Shown here in pieces: positions 1-10,195 of a stretch of DNA of 64,000 nucleotides. The translations under genes were made by a program, and so were the position numbers. Numbering within the stretch: position 1 is the stretch's first letter; each line of letters opens with the position of its first letter. The stretch covers positions 930,001 through 994,000 of the forward strand of contig CP007494.1 in assembly GCA_000612485.1 (NCBI GenBank), read 5' to 3'. The notes below the pieces were generated by a model. It was not told where the DNA came from. It saw nothing but the letters and a program-made list of their open reading frames with translations, and did no database searches. The stretch is from Bordetella holmesii ATCC 51541. GTDB taxonomy: Bacteria > Pseudomonadota > Gammaproteobacteria > Burkholderiales > Burkholderiaceae_B.

Positions 1-117
1 CCGGAGGGCGGGACGGGCGGCGGCCAATTGGTGGCCGAAGGCTCTCCGGAACACATCATGAGCCTGCGCAAACAGTCCCACACGGGGCAAGTACTCGCCG
101 AGTTCCTCAACCAATAG
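1..117 (+). CDS. UvrA-family excinuclease ABC subunit A, C-terminal end (partial)
   Basis: The first 38 codons run open from the window edge to a TAG. They encode the tail typical of UvrA ABC-type ATPases: a glycine-rich stretch after the D-loop (PEGGTGGGQLVAEGSPE) followed by a short helix ending SHTGQVLAEFLNQ. UvrA is the damage-recognition ATPase of nucleotide excision repair. Only the tail is visible, so canonical UvrA cannot be told from the extra UvrA paralogue that some Bordetella-type genomes carry; the pabB neighbour leans towards a paralogue (inference). pabB starts 6 nt downstream. Confidence 0.75.
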   Translation, partial: PEGGTGGGQLVAEGSPEHIMSLRKQSHTGQVLAEFLNQ

Positions 118-123
118 AGAAAT

Positions 124-1254
124 ATGGATTGCTGGTTCGAAGACCGCCTGGCCGGGCGGTCGCGCCGCCTGTCGGGGCAGGTCGCGCGTATCCAGGCCGC
201 ACAGCCGCAAGAGCTGCCGGCTGCCTGGGCGGCCATCGAGGCCGCGCGCCGCGCCGGGCATTGGGTGGCGCTGCTGCTGGATTACGAATTAGGCGAGTGG
301 CTGCTGCCGCAATCGCTGCGCGCTCCCGCTGACGGGCCCAACCCGCCTGCTCGCACCGACCTGCCACCCCGCCTGACCGCACTGGTGTTCGAGCACGCCG
401 AGCTCACCGGACCATGGACGGGCGAGACCGGCGCGCGCGTGGCCGCCGTGCGGCCGCGGCAGTCGCGCGCCGACTATATCGACCGCATCGAACGCATTCG
501 CGCCGGCATTGCGCAGGGCGAGTTCTATCAGGTCAATTACACCCAGCCCCTGGACGTTCGCATCGAGGGCGATCCGGCCGCGCTGTATCGCGACATCGCC
601 CAGCGTCATCCCGTGGCCCACGCCGCGTACATCCGCGATGGCCGCCGCACGGTGCTGTCCTTCTCGCCCGAGCTTTTTGTCGCCCGCCAGGCAGAGCGCC
701 TCGTCACGCGCCCCATGAAAGGCACGGCGCCACGCTCGGCCGACCCCGACGAAGATCGGCGCCTGGGCCAGCGCCTGCTTGCCAGCGAGAAGGACCGCGC
801 CGAAAACCTGATGATCGTCGATCTGCTGCGCAATGACTTGGGCCGCCTGGCGCAAACCGGCTCGGTGAGCGTGGATGCCCTGTTCTCCCTCGAGCGCTAC
901 CCCACCGTCTGGACCCTGACCTCGACGGTCAGCGCCCATGTGCCGGATGCCAGCCTGGCCGAGGTCCTCTGCGCGCTGTTTCCCTGCGGCTCGATCACCG
1001 GCGCCCCGAAGATCTCGGCCATGCGCCGCATCCGCCAGTTGGAGGTCGCCCCGCGCGGGCTGTACTGCGGCAGCGTGGGCTGGCTGGCGCCGGACGGGGA
1101 CTTTTCACTCAACGTCGCCATCCGCACATTGGTGCTCGATGACCAGGGGCAAGGGGTCTACAGCACGGGGGGCGGGATTGTGCATGACTCGGACCCCGAG
1201 TTAGAGTGGCAGGAATGCCAATGGAAGGCCCGCATCCTGGGCCGGCCTCACTAG
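124..1254 (+). CDS. pabB: aminodeoxychorismate synthase component I (chorismate-binding)
   Basis: 376 aa. Converts chorismate plus ammonia to 4-amino-4-deoxychorismate for folate synthesis; cytoplasmic. The chorismate-binding domain fills residues ~110-370, with the family motifs RPMKGTAPR (~196-204), SEKDRAENLMIVDLLRND (~221-238), PCGSITGAPK (~287-296) and a C-terminal GGGIV followed by a WQEC segment. It is shorter than full anthranilate synthase I (about 500 aa) because the N-terminal domain is reduced, as in many stand-alone PabB proteins. The lyase gene follows after 7 nt, so the two are probably co-transcribed. The start ATG lies 6 nt after the UvrA-like stop and the ribosome site is weak. 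Confidence 0.93.
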   Translation: MDCWFEDRLAGRSRRLSGQVARIQAAQPQELPAAWAAIEAARRAGHWVALLLDYELGEWLLPQSLRAPADGPNPPARTDLPPRLTALVFEHAELTGPWTGETGARVAAVRPRQSRADYIDRIERIRAGIAQGEFYQVNYTQPLDVRIEGDPAALYRDIAQRHPVAHAAYIRDGRRTVLSFSPELFVARQAERLVTRPMKGTAPRSADPDEDRRLGQRLLASEKDRAENLMIVDLLRNDLGRLAQTGSVSVDALFSLERYPTVWTLTSTVSAHVPDASLAEVLCALFPCGSITGAPKISAMRRIRQLEVAPRGLYCGSVGWLAPDGDFSLNVAIRTLVLDDQGQGVYSTGGGIVHDSDPELEWQECQWKARILGRPH

Positions 1255-1261
1255 GATAGCC

Positions 1262-1894
1262 ATGGCCCCCGAGCTCATCGAAACCCTACTCGTGACCGCC
1301 GACCGCAGCCTGCCGCTGCTGGGCCGGCACCTGACCCGACTGGCCGCTGCCGCCCAGGCCCTGGGCTATCACTGCGACCAGGCCGCCATCGAACGCGACC
1401 TCCTGACGGCAGCGCATGCGCCGGCCGGCCTGGAACCCTACCGCATGCGTCTGCTGCTCGAACGTAGCGGCCATTACGACATCCAGACCGCGCCGCTGCC
1501 CCCCTTGCCGCTGGTCCAGGAGATCCTGCTGGCGCCCGAACCGCTGGACTCGCGCGAGCCGTTGCTGCGCTACAAAACCACCTTCCGCCCGTGGTATGCC
1601 AAGGCGGCCGACTGGCTGCCGGCGCACCCGCAGATCTTCGACATGGTGTTTCTCAACGAAAAAGGCCAGCTCTGCGAGGGCAGCCGCAGCAATCTCTATC
1701 TGCAGCTCCAGGGCCAGTGGTATACGCCGCCGGTCGAGTGCGGCCTGCTGCCCGGGGTGCAACGGGCCGAACTGCTCGAAACCGGCCAGGTTCGCGAACG
1801 CGTGCTCGACGTCGATGATCTGCGTCGCGCCGACGGGCTGCGTCTGTCCAACGCCCTGCGCGGCTGGATAGATGTCACCCTGCACGACTACTGA
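1262..1894 (+). CDS. pabC: class IV aminotransferase-fold protein, probable aminodeoxychorismate lyase
   Basis: 210 aa, somewhat short for fold type IV PLP enzymes (about 270-300). Probably releases pyruvate from aminodeoxychorismate to give 4-aminobenzoate. The putative PLP lysine is Lys105 in LLRYKTTFRPWY. The fold-IV signature FLNEKGQLCEGSRSNLYL (~130-147) carries the conserved Glu, followed by PPVECGLLPGVQRAELL. Its position 7 nt after pabB supports this role. In many relatives the domain is fused to PabB; here the two are separate. A branched-chain or D-amino-acid aminotransferase is less likely given the context and short length. Confidence 0.85.
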   Translation: MAPELIETLLVTADRSLPLLGRHLTRLAAAAQALGYHCDQAAIERDLLTAAHAPAGLEPYRMRLLLERSGHYDIQTAPLPPLPLVQEILLAPEPLDSREPLLRYKTTFRPWYAKAADWLPAHPQIFDMVFLNEKGQLCEGSRSNLYLQLQGQWYTPPVECGLLPGVQRAELLETGQVRERVLDVDDLRRADGLRLSNALRGWIDVTLHDY

Positions 1895-1908
1895 GCACCG
1901 CCAGCGCC

Positions 1909-2745
1909 TCAGCCGCCTGTAGCGGGCGCGGCCAAAATGGCCTGAACGGCCTCGTTGGCCGCCGCCATCCCCATGGCGGCCGTCACCATGACGACCGAGC
2001 CGTAACCCGCGCATGACAGCCCTTGCGGCGCACCGTCAGGAGCCGGCTCGGCGGTCTGCCAGGCTGACGGCAGAATGGCCGGCTGATCAAACCACAACGC
2101 GCGCACACCCATGCGCGGCACGCGCTTGAGGGCCCGCCCCTGCGCATCGCTGCCCCGCGGATACCCCTGCTCGCGCCGCAATGTATTGCGCAACTTGGAC
2201 AGCAGCGCATCGTTGACGGCCTGGGACAAATCGCCAGCGCGCAAGGTGAGCGGGTCGGTTTTGCCCCCGGCGCCGCCGCACAACAGCATGGGCAGGCCGC
2301 GCGCCCGCGCATACAGCACCATGGCGATCTTGGCCGCTGCCTGATCGGTGCAATCGACGATCATCGCGTACTCGCCGGCCAGCACCTGTCCTACATTGCC
2401 CGGCTCGACAAAATCTTCCACCCGGGTCAGGCGGCACTCCGGGTTGATGGCCGCAATGCGTTCGGCCATCGCGTCCACCTTGGCCTGTCCCACGGTGGAA
2501 CTCAAGGCATGGATCTGGCGATTGACGTTGGACTCGGTGATATTGTCCAGATCGATCAGCGTCAGGGCGCCGACCCCGCAGCGCGCCAGCGCCTCGGCGG
2601 TCCAGGAGCCCACGCCGCCCAAGCCCGCCACCGCCACATGCACGGCGCGCAGGCGGGCGGGCGCCTCGGGGCCATAAAGGCGGGCCAGGCCGCCGAACCG
2701 GCGCTCGGCGTCGATATCGCAGGAAACAGTGTCGGGCAGAATCAT
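1909..2745 (-). CDS. tcdA: tRNA threonylcarbamoyladenosine dehydratase (ThiF/E1-like)
   Basis: 278 aa. ATP-dependent cyclisation of t6A37 to ct6A in ANN-decoding tRNAs. The E1-like Rossmann fold shows AGLGGVGSWTAEAL (~40-54), the acidic loop LIDLDNITESNVNRQ (~62-77, with the catalytic-type Arg) and IVDCTDQAAAK. The later segment KRVPRMGVRALWF is typical of the TcdA/YgdL branch rather than of ThiF or MoeB, and no zinc CxxC pairs are seen. The start codon overlaps the stop of the upstream efflux lipoprotein gene by 4 nt, so it is the last gene of the mac operon. Confidence 0.9.
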   Translation of the reverse strand: MILPDTVSCDIDAERRFGGLARLYGPEAPARLRAVHVAVAGLGGVGSWTAEALARCGVGALTLIDLDNITESNVNRQIHALSSTVGQAKVDAMAERIAAINPECRLTRVEDFVEPGNVGQVLAGEYAMIVDCTDQAAAKIAMVLYARARGLPMLLCGGAGGKTDPLTLRAGDLSQAVNDALLSKLRNTLRREQGYPRGSDAQGRALKRVPRMGVRALWFDQPAILPSAWQTAEPAPDGAPQGLSCAGYGSVVMVTAAMGMAAANEAVQAILAAPATGG

Positions 2746-4112
2746 GGCCCGTATTGTCCCACGATGGCGTCGCCCCCCAGCGCCTGATAGACCTGGACCT
2801 GGTTACGCAACTGCTGCAGGCGGTTTTCGTCCACGGCGACTTCGGCGGCGCGGCGTTTTTCCTGCGCATCGAGCCAGATACGCAGCGCCACCGCACCGGC
2901 GCGCCAGCGGGTTTCGTACAGACGCTCCACCTCACGGGCGGCTTCCAGCGAGTCCTGCAGCAAGCGCGCCCGCTGCGCCAGTTGGCCGCGCGCCGACAAG
3001 GCATTCTCCACGTCGCTCATGGCCTGATAGAGCGCCTGACGGAACTGCGCCACCAGAATCTCATAGTCGGTTTCGGAGATTCGGATGTTCAGCCGCATCT
3101 GGTTCCAGTTCAGAAACGGCAAGGCCAGCCCGGCGCCCAGCGCGGCGACCGGATTGGCCAGCAGGTTGCCCAGCGAGTCGCTGGCCGAGCCCAGCGCGCC
3201 GGTCAACGTCAGCGGCGGGTAATAGCTGGCGCGCGTGGCATCCGTGGCCGCCACCGCGGCACGCAGGCGTGCCTCTGCCGCGCGCAGATCGGGCCGCCGG
3301 GCCAGCAATTGCGCGGGCAGGCCAGGATCCACACCGGGCAGCGGCCCCTGCGGCAGCCGCTGCGGGTCGGCGACGATGCGATCCGGTGGCCCGTCAAACA
3401 GAATGGTCAAGCCATTGATGGCCTCCACGCGCTGTTGCAGCAACTCGGTGTGCGTGGCTTGCTGACTGGCCAGCGTCTGCCTGGCTTCGGCGACTTCCAG
3501 GCCCGAGGTGCCGCCTGCGGCGTACTGTGCCTGCACCAGTTCCAGCGTGCGGCGTGCATACGCAATGCTTTCGCGGCTACTGGCCAGCCGCTGGTTCAGG
3601 TAGGCCGTCTGCCAATAGAGCTCGGCCGTGGTTCCGGCCAGCGCAAGTGCCGCCGCCTGCCTGTCTTCTTCCGTGGCCACGGCCTGCCATTGCGCCGCAT
3701 CACGCGCACGCGCCAGACGGCCCCAGAGGTCCAGCTCCCAGCTGGCGGCAAGTTCGACATTGGTGGTCCGGACGCTGGCTCGCCCCCCATCCAGGTTGCG
3801 GCTGCGGTTGAAGCTGCCCGTGCCACTGACCGTGGGATAAAGATCGCTTTGCGCCAGCCCGGCCTGCAGACGCGCACGGCGCACCGTCAACGCGGCCACG
3901 GTCAGGTCGTTGTTGCGCGCCAGCGCCTGTTCGACCAATGTATCGAGCACCGGATCCTGGAAATTGCGCCACCATTGGCCGCCGGCAGGCGCCACAGCGG
4001 CGGCCCCCTGCCCCTGCTGCCAGTGTGCGGGCGTCTGCACCTGGGGACGCTCGTAGGGCGTGTGCAGGCATCCAGCCAGCAACAGGGACGTCAGAAGAAA
4101 GACTGGCTTCAT
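2742..4112 (-). CDS. outer-membrane efflux lipoprotein (NodT/TolC family), MacAB-associated
   Basis: 456 aa. Outer-membrane channel subunit of a tripartite exporter. The N-terminus [15 protein letters not shown] is a lipoprotein signal with lipobox LLAGC (acylated Cys15). Two OEP repeats follow: [25 protein letters not shown] (~59-83) opens the first, and [32 protein letters not shown] lies in the second, a layout typical of RND outer-membrane factors. It overlaps macB upstream and tcdA downstream by 4 nt each, so the three are translationally coupled. Substrate unknown (macrolides, siderophores or a lipopeptide are possible for MacAB systems). Confidence 0.9.
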   Translation of the reverse strand: MKPVFLLTSLLLAGCLHTPYERPQVQTPAHWQQGQGAAAVAPAGGQWWRNFQDPVLDTLVEQALARNNDLTVAALTVRRARLQAGLAQSDLYPTVSGTGSFNRSRNLDGGRASVRTTNVELAASWELDLWGRLARARDAAQWQAVATEEDRQAAALALAGTTAELYWQTAYLNQRLASSRESIAYARRTLELVQAQYAAGGTSGLEVAEARQTLASQQATHTELLQQRVEAINGLTILFDGPPDRIVADPQRLPQGPLPGVDPGLPAQLLARRPDLRAAEARLRAAVAATDATRASYYPPLTLTGALGSASDSLGNLLANPVAALGAGLALPFLNWNQMRLNIRISETDYEILVAQFRQALYQAMSDVENALSARGQLAQRARLLQDSLEAAREVERLYETRWRAGAVALRIWLDAQEKRRAAEVAVDENRLQQLRNQVQVYQALGGDAIVGQYGP

Positions 4113-6076
4113 TCTCGTGCCAACGATTCGATGGGATCCAGACGCGCCGCATTGCGCGCCGGCAGATAGCCGAAGGCCACGCCGATCAGCGTGGAGCAGA
4201 CAAAGGCGGCCACCATGGACGCGCCCGAATAGACCATCTCGAAGGCGCCGCGCGTGGCCTGAGAGACCAGCATACCGATCGACAGCGACAGCAGGATGCC
4301 CAACAGCCCGCCGATCAGGCAGACCAGAATGGCCTCGATGAGGAACTGCTGCATGATGTCGCTGCGGCGTGCGCCCACCGCCATGCGCACCCCGATCTCG
4401 CGGGTCCGCTCGGTCACCGACACCAGCATGATGTTCATCACGCCGATGCCGCCGACCACCAGCGAGATCACGGCGATCAACGACACCAGCAACGTCAGGG
4501 TGGCCGTCGTGCGCTCGATCGTCTGACGAATCGTGTCGGTGTTGAAGACAAAGAAATCCTTCGTCCCGTGCCGCTGCTGCATGAGCGTCGTGATGGCGTC
4601 TTCGACGGCCTTGGTCGGCATGCTGTCGCTCACCCGCACGGTGATGCTGAGCAGATGCTGCTGGCCCAGGATGCGGCTGAGCGCGGTGGTGTAGGGGATC
4701 CAGACATGCAGGGTATCCGCATTGGCGAACAGCGTCTCCTGCGGCCGGGTCACGCCGATCACCCGCGCGGGCACCGAACCCAGGAAAATCACCTGCCCGA
4801 TGGGATCGGTGTGATTGCCAAACAGCGTCTTGCTGGTATTGGTGTCGATCACCACGTCCTGGCTGCGGCGCGTCACGCCGGTCTCGTCGAAGAATTGTCC
4901 TTGCGCAATACTCACGCCGCGCACCCGGAAATACTGCGCGCCCACCCCCTGCACCGAGCCATTGACCGATACATTGCGATAACGCAGCGTGGTGGTCGTG
5001 GACACTTCGGGCGATACGCTATCGGCATAGGGCTGGCGCGCCAGGGCCTGGGCGTCGGCCGGCACCAGCGTGCGGATGGTGGCCGCTTTCTCGTCGCCAA
5101 AATCCTTGCCCGGGAAAATATCCACCGTGTTGGTACCCATGGCGCTGATGTCGCTCAGAATCTTCTGCCGCGACCCGGTGCCCAGCGCCACCACCGACAC
5201 CACGGCGGCGATGCCGATGATGATACCCAGCATGGTCAGGCAGGTACGCAGCCGGTGGGCGTTCATGGCCAGCAGCGCCATGCCCAGGGCCTCGCGGCCC
5301 CGGTCCAACCAGGCTCGCCATGGCCGTTGCGGCGGTTTGTCTGCGTCCGGCCCGGCGTCGCCGGCCAGCGCGGCGCGCGCGGGCGCATCCGGATTGGCGC
5401 GGTCCGACACGATGCGGCCATCGCTGATCTCGATGATGCGTCGTGCATGGCGCGCCACGCTCATATCGTGCGTGACCAGCACGATGGTGTGTCCTGCCGC
5501 ATTCAGCTCCTCGAGAATGCGCAACACATCCTGACCCGTCTGGCTGTCCAGCGCGCCGGTGGGCTCATCGGCCAGAATGACCCGCCCGCCATTCATGAGC
5601 GCGCGCGCAATGCTGACCCGTTGCTGCTGCCCGCCGGACAATTGCCCCGGCCGATAGTCCAGGCGCTCGGCCAGACCGAGCCGCCGCAGCAGCCCGGCGG
5701 CGCGCTGCTGGCGCGGCCCGCGCGCCAGCCCGGCATAAATCGCCGGCATCTCGACGTTGCCCTGCGCGGTCAGATCCGCCAGCAGGTGGTAGCGCTGAAA
5801 AATGAAACCGAAATGCTCACGCCGCAACTCGGCCAGTTCGTCCGGACCCATGCTGGAGGTTTCGCGCCCGTCGACGCAATACACGCCGCGCGACGGCCGG
5901 TCCAGGCAGCCGAGCAGATTCATCAGGGTGGACTTGCCCGACCCGGACGCGCCCACGATGGCCACCATCTCGCCAGCCTCGATCTCGAGATTGACCTCGC
6001 GCAAGACGGCGATGACCTGATCGCCGGCGGCAAACTCCCGCCAGACATCGCGTAACTGGATCAGCGCGCCGCTCAC
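4109..6076 (-). CDS. macB: MacB-type ABC exporter: ATPase fused to MacB permease
   Basis: 655 aa, the usual MacB length. The N-terminal ABC ATPase has Walker [10 protein letters not shown] (~42-50), Q-loop FIFQRYHLL, signature LSGGQQQR (~146-153), Walker [15 protein letters not shown] and a switch His in VTHD. After a linker come TM1 (~300-325, [20 protein letters not shown]), a large periplasmic domain, and three C-terminal TM helices in the FtsX-like permease domain with the [19 protein letters not shown] motif. It powers substrate extrusion from the periplasm through MacA and the outer-membrane lipoprotein encoded next. Confidence 0.95.
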   Translation of the reverse strand: MSGALIQLRDVWREFAAGDQVIAVLREVNLEIEAGEMVAIVGASGSGKSTLMNLLGCLDRPSRGVYCVDGRETSSMGPDELAELRREHFGFIFQRYHLLADLTAQGNVEMPAIYAGLARGPRQQRAAGLLRRLGLAERLDYRPGQLSGGQQQRVSIARALMNGGRVILADEPTGALDSQTGQDVLRILEELNAAGHTIVLVTHDMSVARHARRIIEISDGRIVSDRANPDAPARAALAGDAGPDADKPPQRPWRAWLDRGREALGMALLAMNAHRLRTCLTMLGIIIGIAAVVSVVALGTGSRQKILSDISAMGTNTVDIFPGKDFGDEKAATIRTLVPADAQALARQPYADSVSPEVSTTTTLRYRNVSVNGSVQGVGAQYFRVRGVSIAQGQFFDETGVTRRSQDVVIDTNTSKTLFGNHTDPIGQVIFLGSVPARVIGVTRPQETLFANADTLHVWIPYTTALSRILGQQHLLSITVRVSDSMPTKAVEDAITTLMQQRHGTKDFFVFNTDTIRQTIERTTATLTLLVSLIAVISLVVGGIGVMNIMLVSVTERTREIGVRMAVGARRSDIMQQFLIEAILVCLIGGLLGILLSLSIGMLVSQATRGAFEMVYSGASMVAAFVCSTLIGVAFGYLPARNAARLDPIESLARE

Positions 6077-7254
6077 GGACGCCCCGCCGGCATGGGCGCC
6101 GAATCCGCCGACACCACGCTCTCGCCTTCACTGAGCCCGTCGAGCACTTCGGCCATGACGTTGTTGTTCATGCCCACGCGGATCTGACGTTCCTGCGGCT
6201 GCCCGTCCTTGCCCACCACTCGCACCCAGTAACGGCCGTCTTCGTCTTTCTTGCCCAAGGCCGACGACGGGATCTGCAGCACCTGGCTGGCCTCGCCCAG
6301 CACCACGAACACCTGCGCCGTCATCGAAATCCGCAACACCTCGTCCGGATTGGGCACGTCGAACAGCCCGTTGTAGTAGACCGCCGAAGAGGTCGACGTG
6401 CTGGAACTGCCGGTCAGTGCAGAAGTGCTTTCGTCGCGTTGAATGGAGTCCGGCGCCGGTTCGATGGCGCGCAGCACGCCGTAATGACGGGTATCCGGCT
6501 CGCCCAGAATGGTGAAGTACACCTTCTGGCCGGGATGCACCCGCGTGACGTCGGCCTCGGAGATCTGGGCTTTGACCGTCATGGTGCCCACTTGGGCGAC
6601 CTTGATGATGGTCGGCGCGCTCTGGATGGAGTTGACCGTCTGGCCCTCTTTGGTCACCACCGCAACGACCTTGCCGTCCATCGGCGAGACGATGCGTGTA
6701 TACCCGAGATTGACCTTGGCCTTGTCCACCTCGATTTCGGCCTGCGCGATCTGCGCCTGCAGGACCACGATGTCGGCACGGGTGACATGGAGCGTGGCCT
6801 CGGCCGACTCGTACGACTCGCGCGAACTCGCATCGGCAGCCAGCATCTTGCGCTGACGCGCATAGGCCTGTTCGGCCTGCTTGAGCGTGGCCTGCTTGGC
6901 GCGCAGCTCGGCCCGCCGGGTCTCCAGCGCCGCCTGCGCATTACGCAACTCGTTTTGCTGCGTCATGTCGTCGATCTCGGCGATCAACTGGCCCTGCTTG
7001 ACCTCATCGCCCAGCTTCACCTTGAGCGACTTCAGTTGGCCGGAGACCTGGGCCCCCACGCTGACCTGGCGCACGGCTTCCAGCGTCCCGCTGGCCAGGA
7101 CACTGTTCTCCAGATCACCGCGTTTGACGGTGGCCGTGGCAAAGGTGGGTGCCGCCGCGCCGGGAAACACCAGCCATTTGATCAACAAAGCGGCGGCCAA
7201 CAGGCCGACGGCGATCCACACATAGCGCTTGAAGCGGCCGGAGTTGGCTTTCAT
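6073..7254 (-). CDS. macA: MacA-type periplasmic membrane-fusion protein
   Basis: About 393 aa from the chosen start [17 protein letters not shown], which has AAGGGTG about 9 nt upstream; an in-frame ATG 10 codons earlier has no good ribosome site. One N-terminal membrane anchor (~11-28) is followed by a lipoyl/barrel-sandwich half ([32 protein letters not shown]), a coiled-coil hairpin (~95-165, rich in Ala/Gln/Glu/Arg), the second lipoyl half with [12 protein letters not shown], and beta-barrel and membrane-proximal domains. It couples MacB to the outer-membrane channel. It is the first gene of the operon macA-macB-OMF-tcdA, with 4-nt overlaps throughout. Confidence 0.93.
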   Translation of the reverse strand: MKANSGRFKRYVWIAVGLLAAALLIKWLVFPGAAAPTFATATVKRGDLENSVLASGTLEAVRQVSVGAQVSGQLKSLKVKLGDEVKQGQLIAEIDDMTQQNELRNAQAALETRRAELRAKQATLKQAEQAYARQRKMLAADASSRESYESAEATLHVTRADIVVLQAQIAQAEIEVDKAKVNLGYTRIVSPMDGKVVAVVTKEGQTVNSIQSAPTIIKVAQVGTMTVKAQISEADVTRVHPGQKVYFTILGEPDTRHYGVLRAIEPAPDSIQRDESTSALTGSSSTSTSSAVYYNGLFDVPNPDEVLRISMTAQVFVVLGEASQVLQIPSSALGKKDEDGRYWVRVVGKDGQPQERQIRVGMNNNVMAEVLDGLSEGESVVSADSAPMPAGRP

Positions 7255-7603
7255 CGACACCCTTGGGGCACTGCCCCTGAACAAGAAGAAGTTTTATCTG
7301 CGAGCTGTCCGCATTCTACGGGGCCGGTGACAAAGCCGGCATCAGGCGAGATAGCTGACACCCCAACGGTCTAAACCTAAAGCGTTGTATGCAGGACACA
7401 CCCCCTGGCCCGTGACAACGCGGAGCTGCCGCCAGGCACCGCGCGTTCTGGCGCCAAATGCCTCTAACTTACTGCCAATCTCACGCTTGGTGCCGCGTAC
7501 CGCACCGTGGCGGCCTTCTCGTGCCGGGCTTGCGCTTGAGGCGGATCCCCGGGCTTGCGCCTCGACACTCGCCGACGTTAGGCACAGAATCATTGCAATA
7601 GCC
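7255..7603. other. intergenic region between divergent macA and MFS genes
   Basis: 349 bp without a convincing gene. It must hold the promoters for leftward macA and the rightward MFS gene. The open frame of the MFS gene extends back to 7385, but that extension looks non-coding in composition (Arg/Pro/Ser-rich, no membrane helices). No clear -35/-10 pair, operator or riboswitch could be picked out by eye. Confidence 0.5.
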
Positions 7604-8821
7604 GTGTCCAAGCCCCCCGAAGCCCCTTCGCATTCATCGTCCGGCTCCGCATTCCGAGGAGCCAGTTGGCTGTGCCTGCTGGCCATGTTCAACCACGTGG
7701 CCCTGACCGGCGGCCGTATCACCGTCTCGCTGACTGCGCTGCAAATCGGTCTGTCCACCTTCAAGGTCGGCACGCTGGTCGCGGTGTTCGCCGTGCTACC
7801 CATGATTTTCTCGGTCCATGCCGGGCGCTGGGTGGACAAAGTCGGGGTTCGACGCCCGCTCATCATCGGCACCTCGCTGGTCACCCTGGGCACTGCCCTG
7901 CCCTTTCTGACGACCACCCAGAGCGCGCTGCTCATTGCCTCCTGCTGCATCGGCATCGGTTTTATGTTGCATCAGGTGGCGACCCAGGATCTGCTGGGCC
8001 ACGCCGAACCCCGCGAGCGCCTGCGCAATTTCTCCTGGATGTCGCTGGCGCTGGCGGGTTCGGGCTTTTCCGGGCCACTGATCGCCGGCCTGGCCATCGA
8101 TCACCTTGGCAACCGCATGGCCTTCGGTCTGTTGACGCTGGGGCCCCTGCTATCCATTGGCGGTCTCTACCTCCTGCGCCGGCGCCTCACGCGCGCCGAT
8201 CAGGCGCTGGCCGGCGCCAGCACACAGCGCGCCGCGCAAAAGCGCCGGGTCACCGAACTGCTGGCCGTCCCTCCCCTGCGGCGCGTGCTCATGGTCAACA
8301 CCATCCTGTCCGGCGCCTGGGACACGCATCTGTTCGTCGTGCCCATCTTCGGGGTTGCCTTCGGGCTGTCGGCCACCACCATCGGTCTCATACTCGCCGC
8401 CTTCGCGGCGGCAACATTCGTCATTCGTCTTCTTCTGCCCGTCATCCAGAAGCGCGTACGGTCGTGGACCCTGGTGCGTGTAGCCATGGCGACCGCGGCC
8501 GTCGACTTCATGCTTTACCCGTTTTTCACCGACGTCAGCACCCTGATCGTGCTGTCTTTCATTCTTGGCCTGGCCCTGGGTTGCTGCCAACCGAGTATGC
8601 TTTCAATGCTGCATCATTATTCGCCGCATGGGCGCGCAGCCGAAGCCGTCGGGGTCCGCATGGCCCTGATCAATGCGTCGCAGGTCACCCTGCCGCTGAC
8701 TTTCGGCGCTCTGGGCGCAATCATAGGCGTGGCGCCGCTGTTCTGGGCCTATGCCCTGGCCCTGACGGCCGGGGGCTGGTTCAACCGCCATCCGCCGCAA
8801 GATACTGAAATGCCGTCGTGA
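7604..8821 (+). CDS. MFS transporter, 12-TM drug/metabolite permease type
   Basis: About 405 aa from the GTG at 7604 (VSKPPEAPSHSSS); the frame is open from 7385, so the start is uncertain. Membrane helices recur from ~20 onward (SWLCLLAMFNHVALTGGRI..., LVAVFAVLPMIFSVHAG...). The loop 2-3 motif GRWVDKVGVRRPLIIGT is the MFS motif A, and an arginine-rich central loop separates the two six-helix halves. Ligand not predictable from sequence. Its TGA overlaps the GTG of the chaC-like gene (GTGA), suggesting one transcript. Confidence 0.85.
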   Translation: MSKPPEAPSHSSSGSAFRGASWLCLLAMFNHVALTGGRITVSLTALQIGLSTFKVGTLVAVFAVLPMIFSVHAGRWVDKVGVRRPLIIGTSLVTLGTALPFLTTTQSALLIASCCIGIGFMLHQVATQDLLGHAEPRERLRNFSWMSLALAGSGFSGPLIAGLAIDHLGNRMAFGLLTLGPLLSIGGLYLLRRRLTRADQALAGASTQRAAQKRRVTELLAVPPLRRVLMVNTILSGAWDTHLFVVPIFGVAFGLSATTIGLILAAFAAATFVIRLLLPVIQKRVRSWTLVRVAMATAAVDFMLYPFFTDVSTLIVLSFILGLALGCCQPSMLSMLHHYSPHGRAAEAVGVRMALINASQVTLPLTFGALGAIIGVAPLFWAYALALTAGGWFNRHPPQDTEMPS

Positions 8822-9482
8822 CCTCGCCGTTTTCTGCCTCCGCCGACGCGCCTGTTCTGTCTGGCGCCTCCACCCCCTTTCGCCTCTAGACCCCGAAGAG
8901 CGCCGTGCGTCGCTCGACCGCGCCCTGGCGCACTGGCGCAAGGATCAGGATCTCTGGGTCTATGGTTATGGCTCCCTGATATGGCGCCCGGATTTCGCCT
9001 TCGAAGAGCGCCGCCTGGCCATGCTGCGCGGACATCACCGCGCGCTGTGCCTGTGGTCGCGCGTCAACCGCGGCACCCCCGAGTGCCCGGGCCTGGTCTT
9101 TGGGCTGGACCGTGGCGGTTCCTGCCGCGGGGTGGTCTACCGCCTCGCCGGCGCCCAAGTACCGGAATATTTCCCCGCGCTTTGGGATCGGGAAATGTCC
9201 ACCGGCGCCTACCTGCCGCGCTGGATCAACTGCCAGACCGAGACCGGCCCGGTTCAGGCGCTGGTCTTCATCATGAACCGCGCCAACCCGGCCTATATCC
9301 GCGCCCTGCCTGAAGACGAGGTGTTGGCCATCGTGCGCCGCGCGGCCGGGCGGTACGGCCCCTGCACGGACTACGTGGTCGAGACGGCCCGCGCCCTGCG
9401 CGCCGCAGGCATCCATGACGCGCGCCTGGAGGGCCTGGCCCGCCATCTCGAACGTGACCCGCGGCAAACGCCCGCGATCTGA
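8818..9482 (+). pseudogene. chaC: ChaC-like gamma-glutamylcyclotransferase, frameshifted
   Basis: ChaC enzymes degrade glutathione to 5-oxoproline and Cys-Gly. The natural start is the GTG at 8818, overlapping the MFS stop. That frame gives MTSPFSASADAPVLSGASTPFRL and then meets TAG at 8887. The homologous continuation DPEERRASLDRALAHW, containing the substrate-loop motif VYGYGSLIWRP, lies one frame back from 8886 and runs to 9482 (ALRAAGIHDARLEGLARHLE). Loss of one base in a CTCCTAGA context at 8884-8889 explains it. No ATG, GTG or TTG exists between the break and the YGSL motif, so the downstream part alone would lack the active-site loop. Real mutation or sequence error cannot be separated here. 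Confidence 0.8.
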
Positions 9483-9552
9483 CGGCCGCCCCGGGGAAAC
9501 CCGCGGCGGTTGGCGGTAAACTGACAACTTCCCCACGCCACCGCTGACCATC

Positions 9553-10185
9553 ATGTCCGTTTCCGATCTGCGTCAAAGCTATGAAAGAGGCGTCCTGCTG
9601 GAAAACCAGGCCGCCATTGCTCCTCTGGACCAGTTTGCGCTGTGGTTCGACGAGGCCATCGCCGCCAAGGTCCCCGAACCCAACGCCATGACCCTGGCCA
9701 CGGTCGATGCCAGCGGCCAGCCGTCGGCACGTATCGTCCTGATCAAGGGTTACGACGACCGGGGCTTTACCTTCTTCACCAATTACGACTCGCGCAAAGG
9801 CCAGGACTTGCTGGCCAACCCGCGCGCCGCGCTGCTGTTTTTCTGGCAGCCGCTCGAGCGCCAGGTGCGCATCGAGGGAGTCGTCGAGCGCGTCTCGCCC
9901 GAAGAGTCCGAAGCCTATTTCAAAAGCCGTCCGGTCGGCTCGCGCATCGGCGCCTGGGCATCGAACCAGAGCCAACCTGTCACGCGCGACGACCTGGAAG
10001 CGCGCGAACGCGACTTCCGCTCTCGCTATGGCGACGACCCGCCGCGGCCGCCGCACTGGGGCGGCTATCGCCTGGTGCCGACGTGCTTCGAATTCTGGCA
10101 AGGCCGCCCGTCGCGTCTGCACGACCGCCTGCGCTATCGCGCCGATGGCAAGCAGGGCTGGGTGATGGATCGCCTCTCGCCCTGA
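9553..10185 (+). CDS. pdxH: pyridoxamine/pyridoxine 5'-phosphate oxidase
   Basis: 210 aa, full length. FMN-dependent oxidation of PNP/PMP to PLP; cytoplasmic homodimer. The N-terminal [14 protein letters not shown] is followed by the FMN-binding split-barrel core ([42 protein letters not shown]). The C-terminal dimerisation segment [26 protein letters not shown] is the PdxH signature region. Its promoter presumably lies in the 70-nt gap after the chaC-like gene. The flavin reductase gene starts 10 nt downstream. Confidence 0.97.
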   Translation: MSVSDLRQSYERGVLLENQAAIAPLDQFALWFDEAIAAKVPEPNAMTLATVDASGQPSARIVLIKGYDDRGFTFFTNYDSRKGQDLLANPRAALLFFWQPLERQVRIEGVVERVSPEESEAYFKSRPVGSRIGAWASNQSQPVTRDDLEARERDFRSRYGDDPPRPPHWGGYRLVPTCFEFWQGRPSRLHDRLRYRADGKQGWVMDRLSP

Positions 10186-10195
10186 CGCCTGCCGA

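Noticed and set aside
4060..6055. Very long rightward ORF opposite macB (705 codons)
   Set aside because: His/Gln/Arg-rich antisense translation of macB; no recognisable domain.
7385..7603. N-terminal extension of the MFS transporter frame to 7385
   Set aside because: The extra ~73 residues are Arg/Pro/Ser-rich without membrane helices and lack a ribosome site; the permease homology starts after the GTG at 7604.
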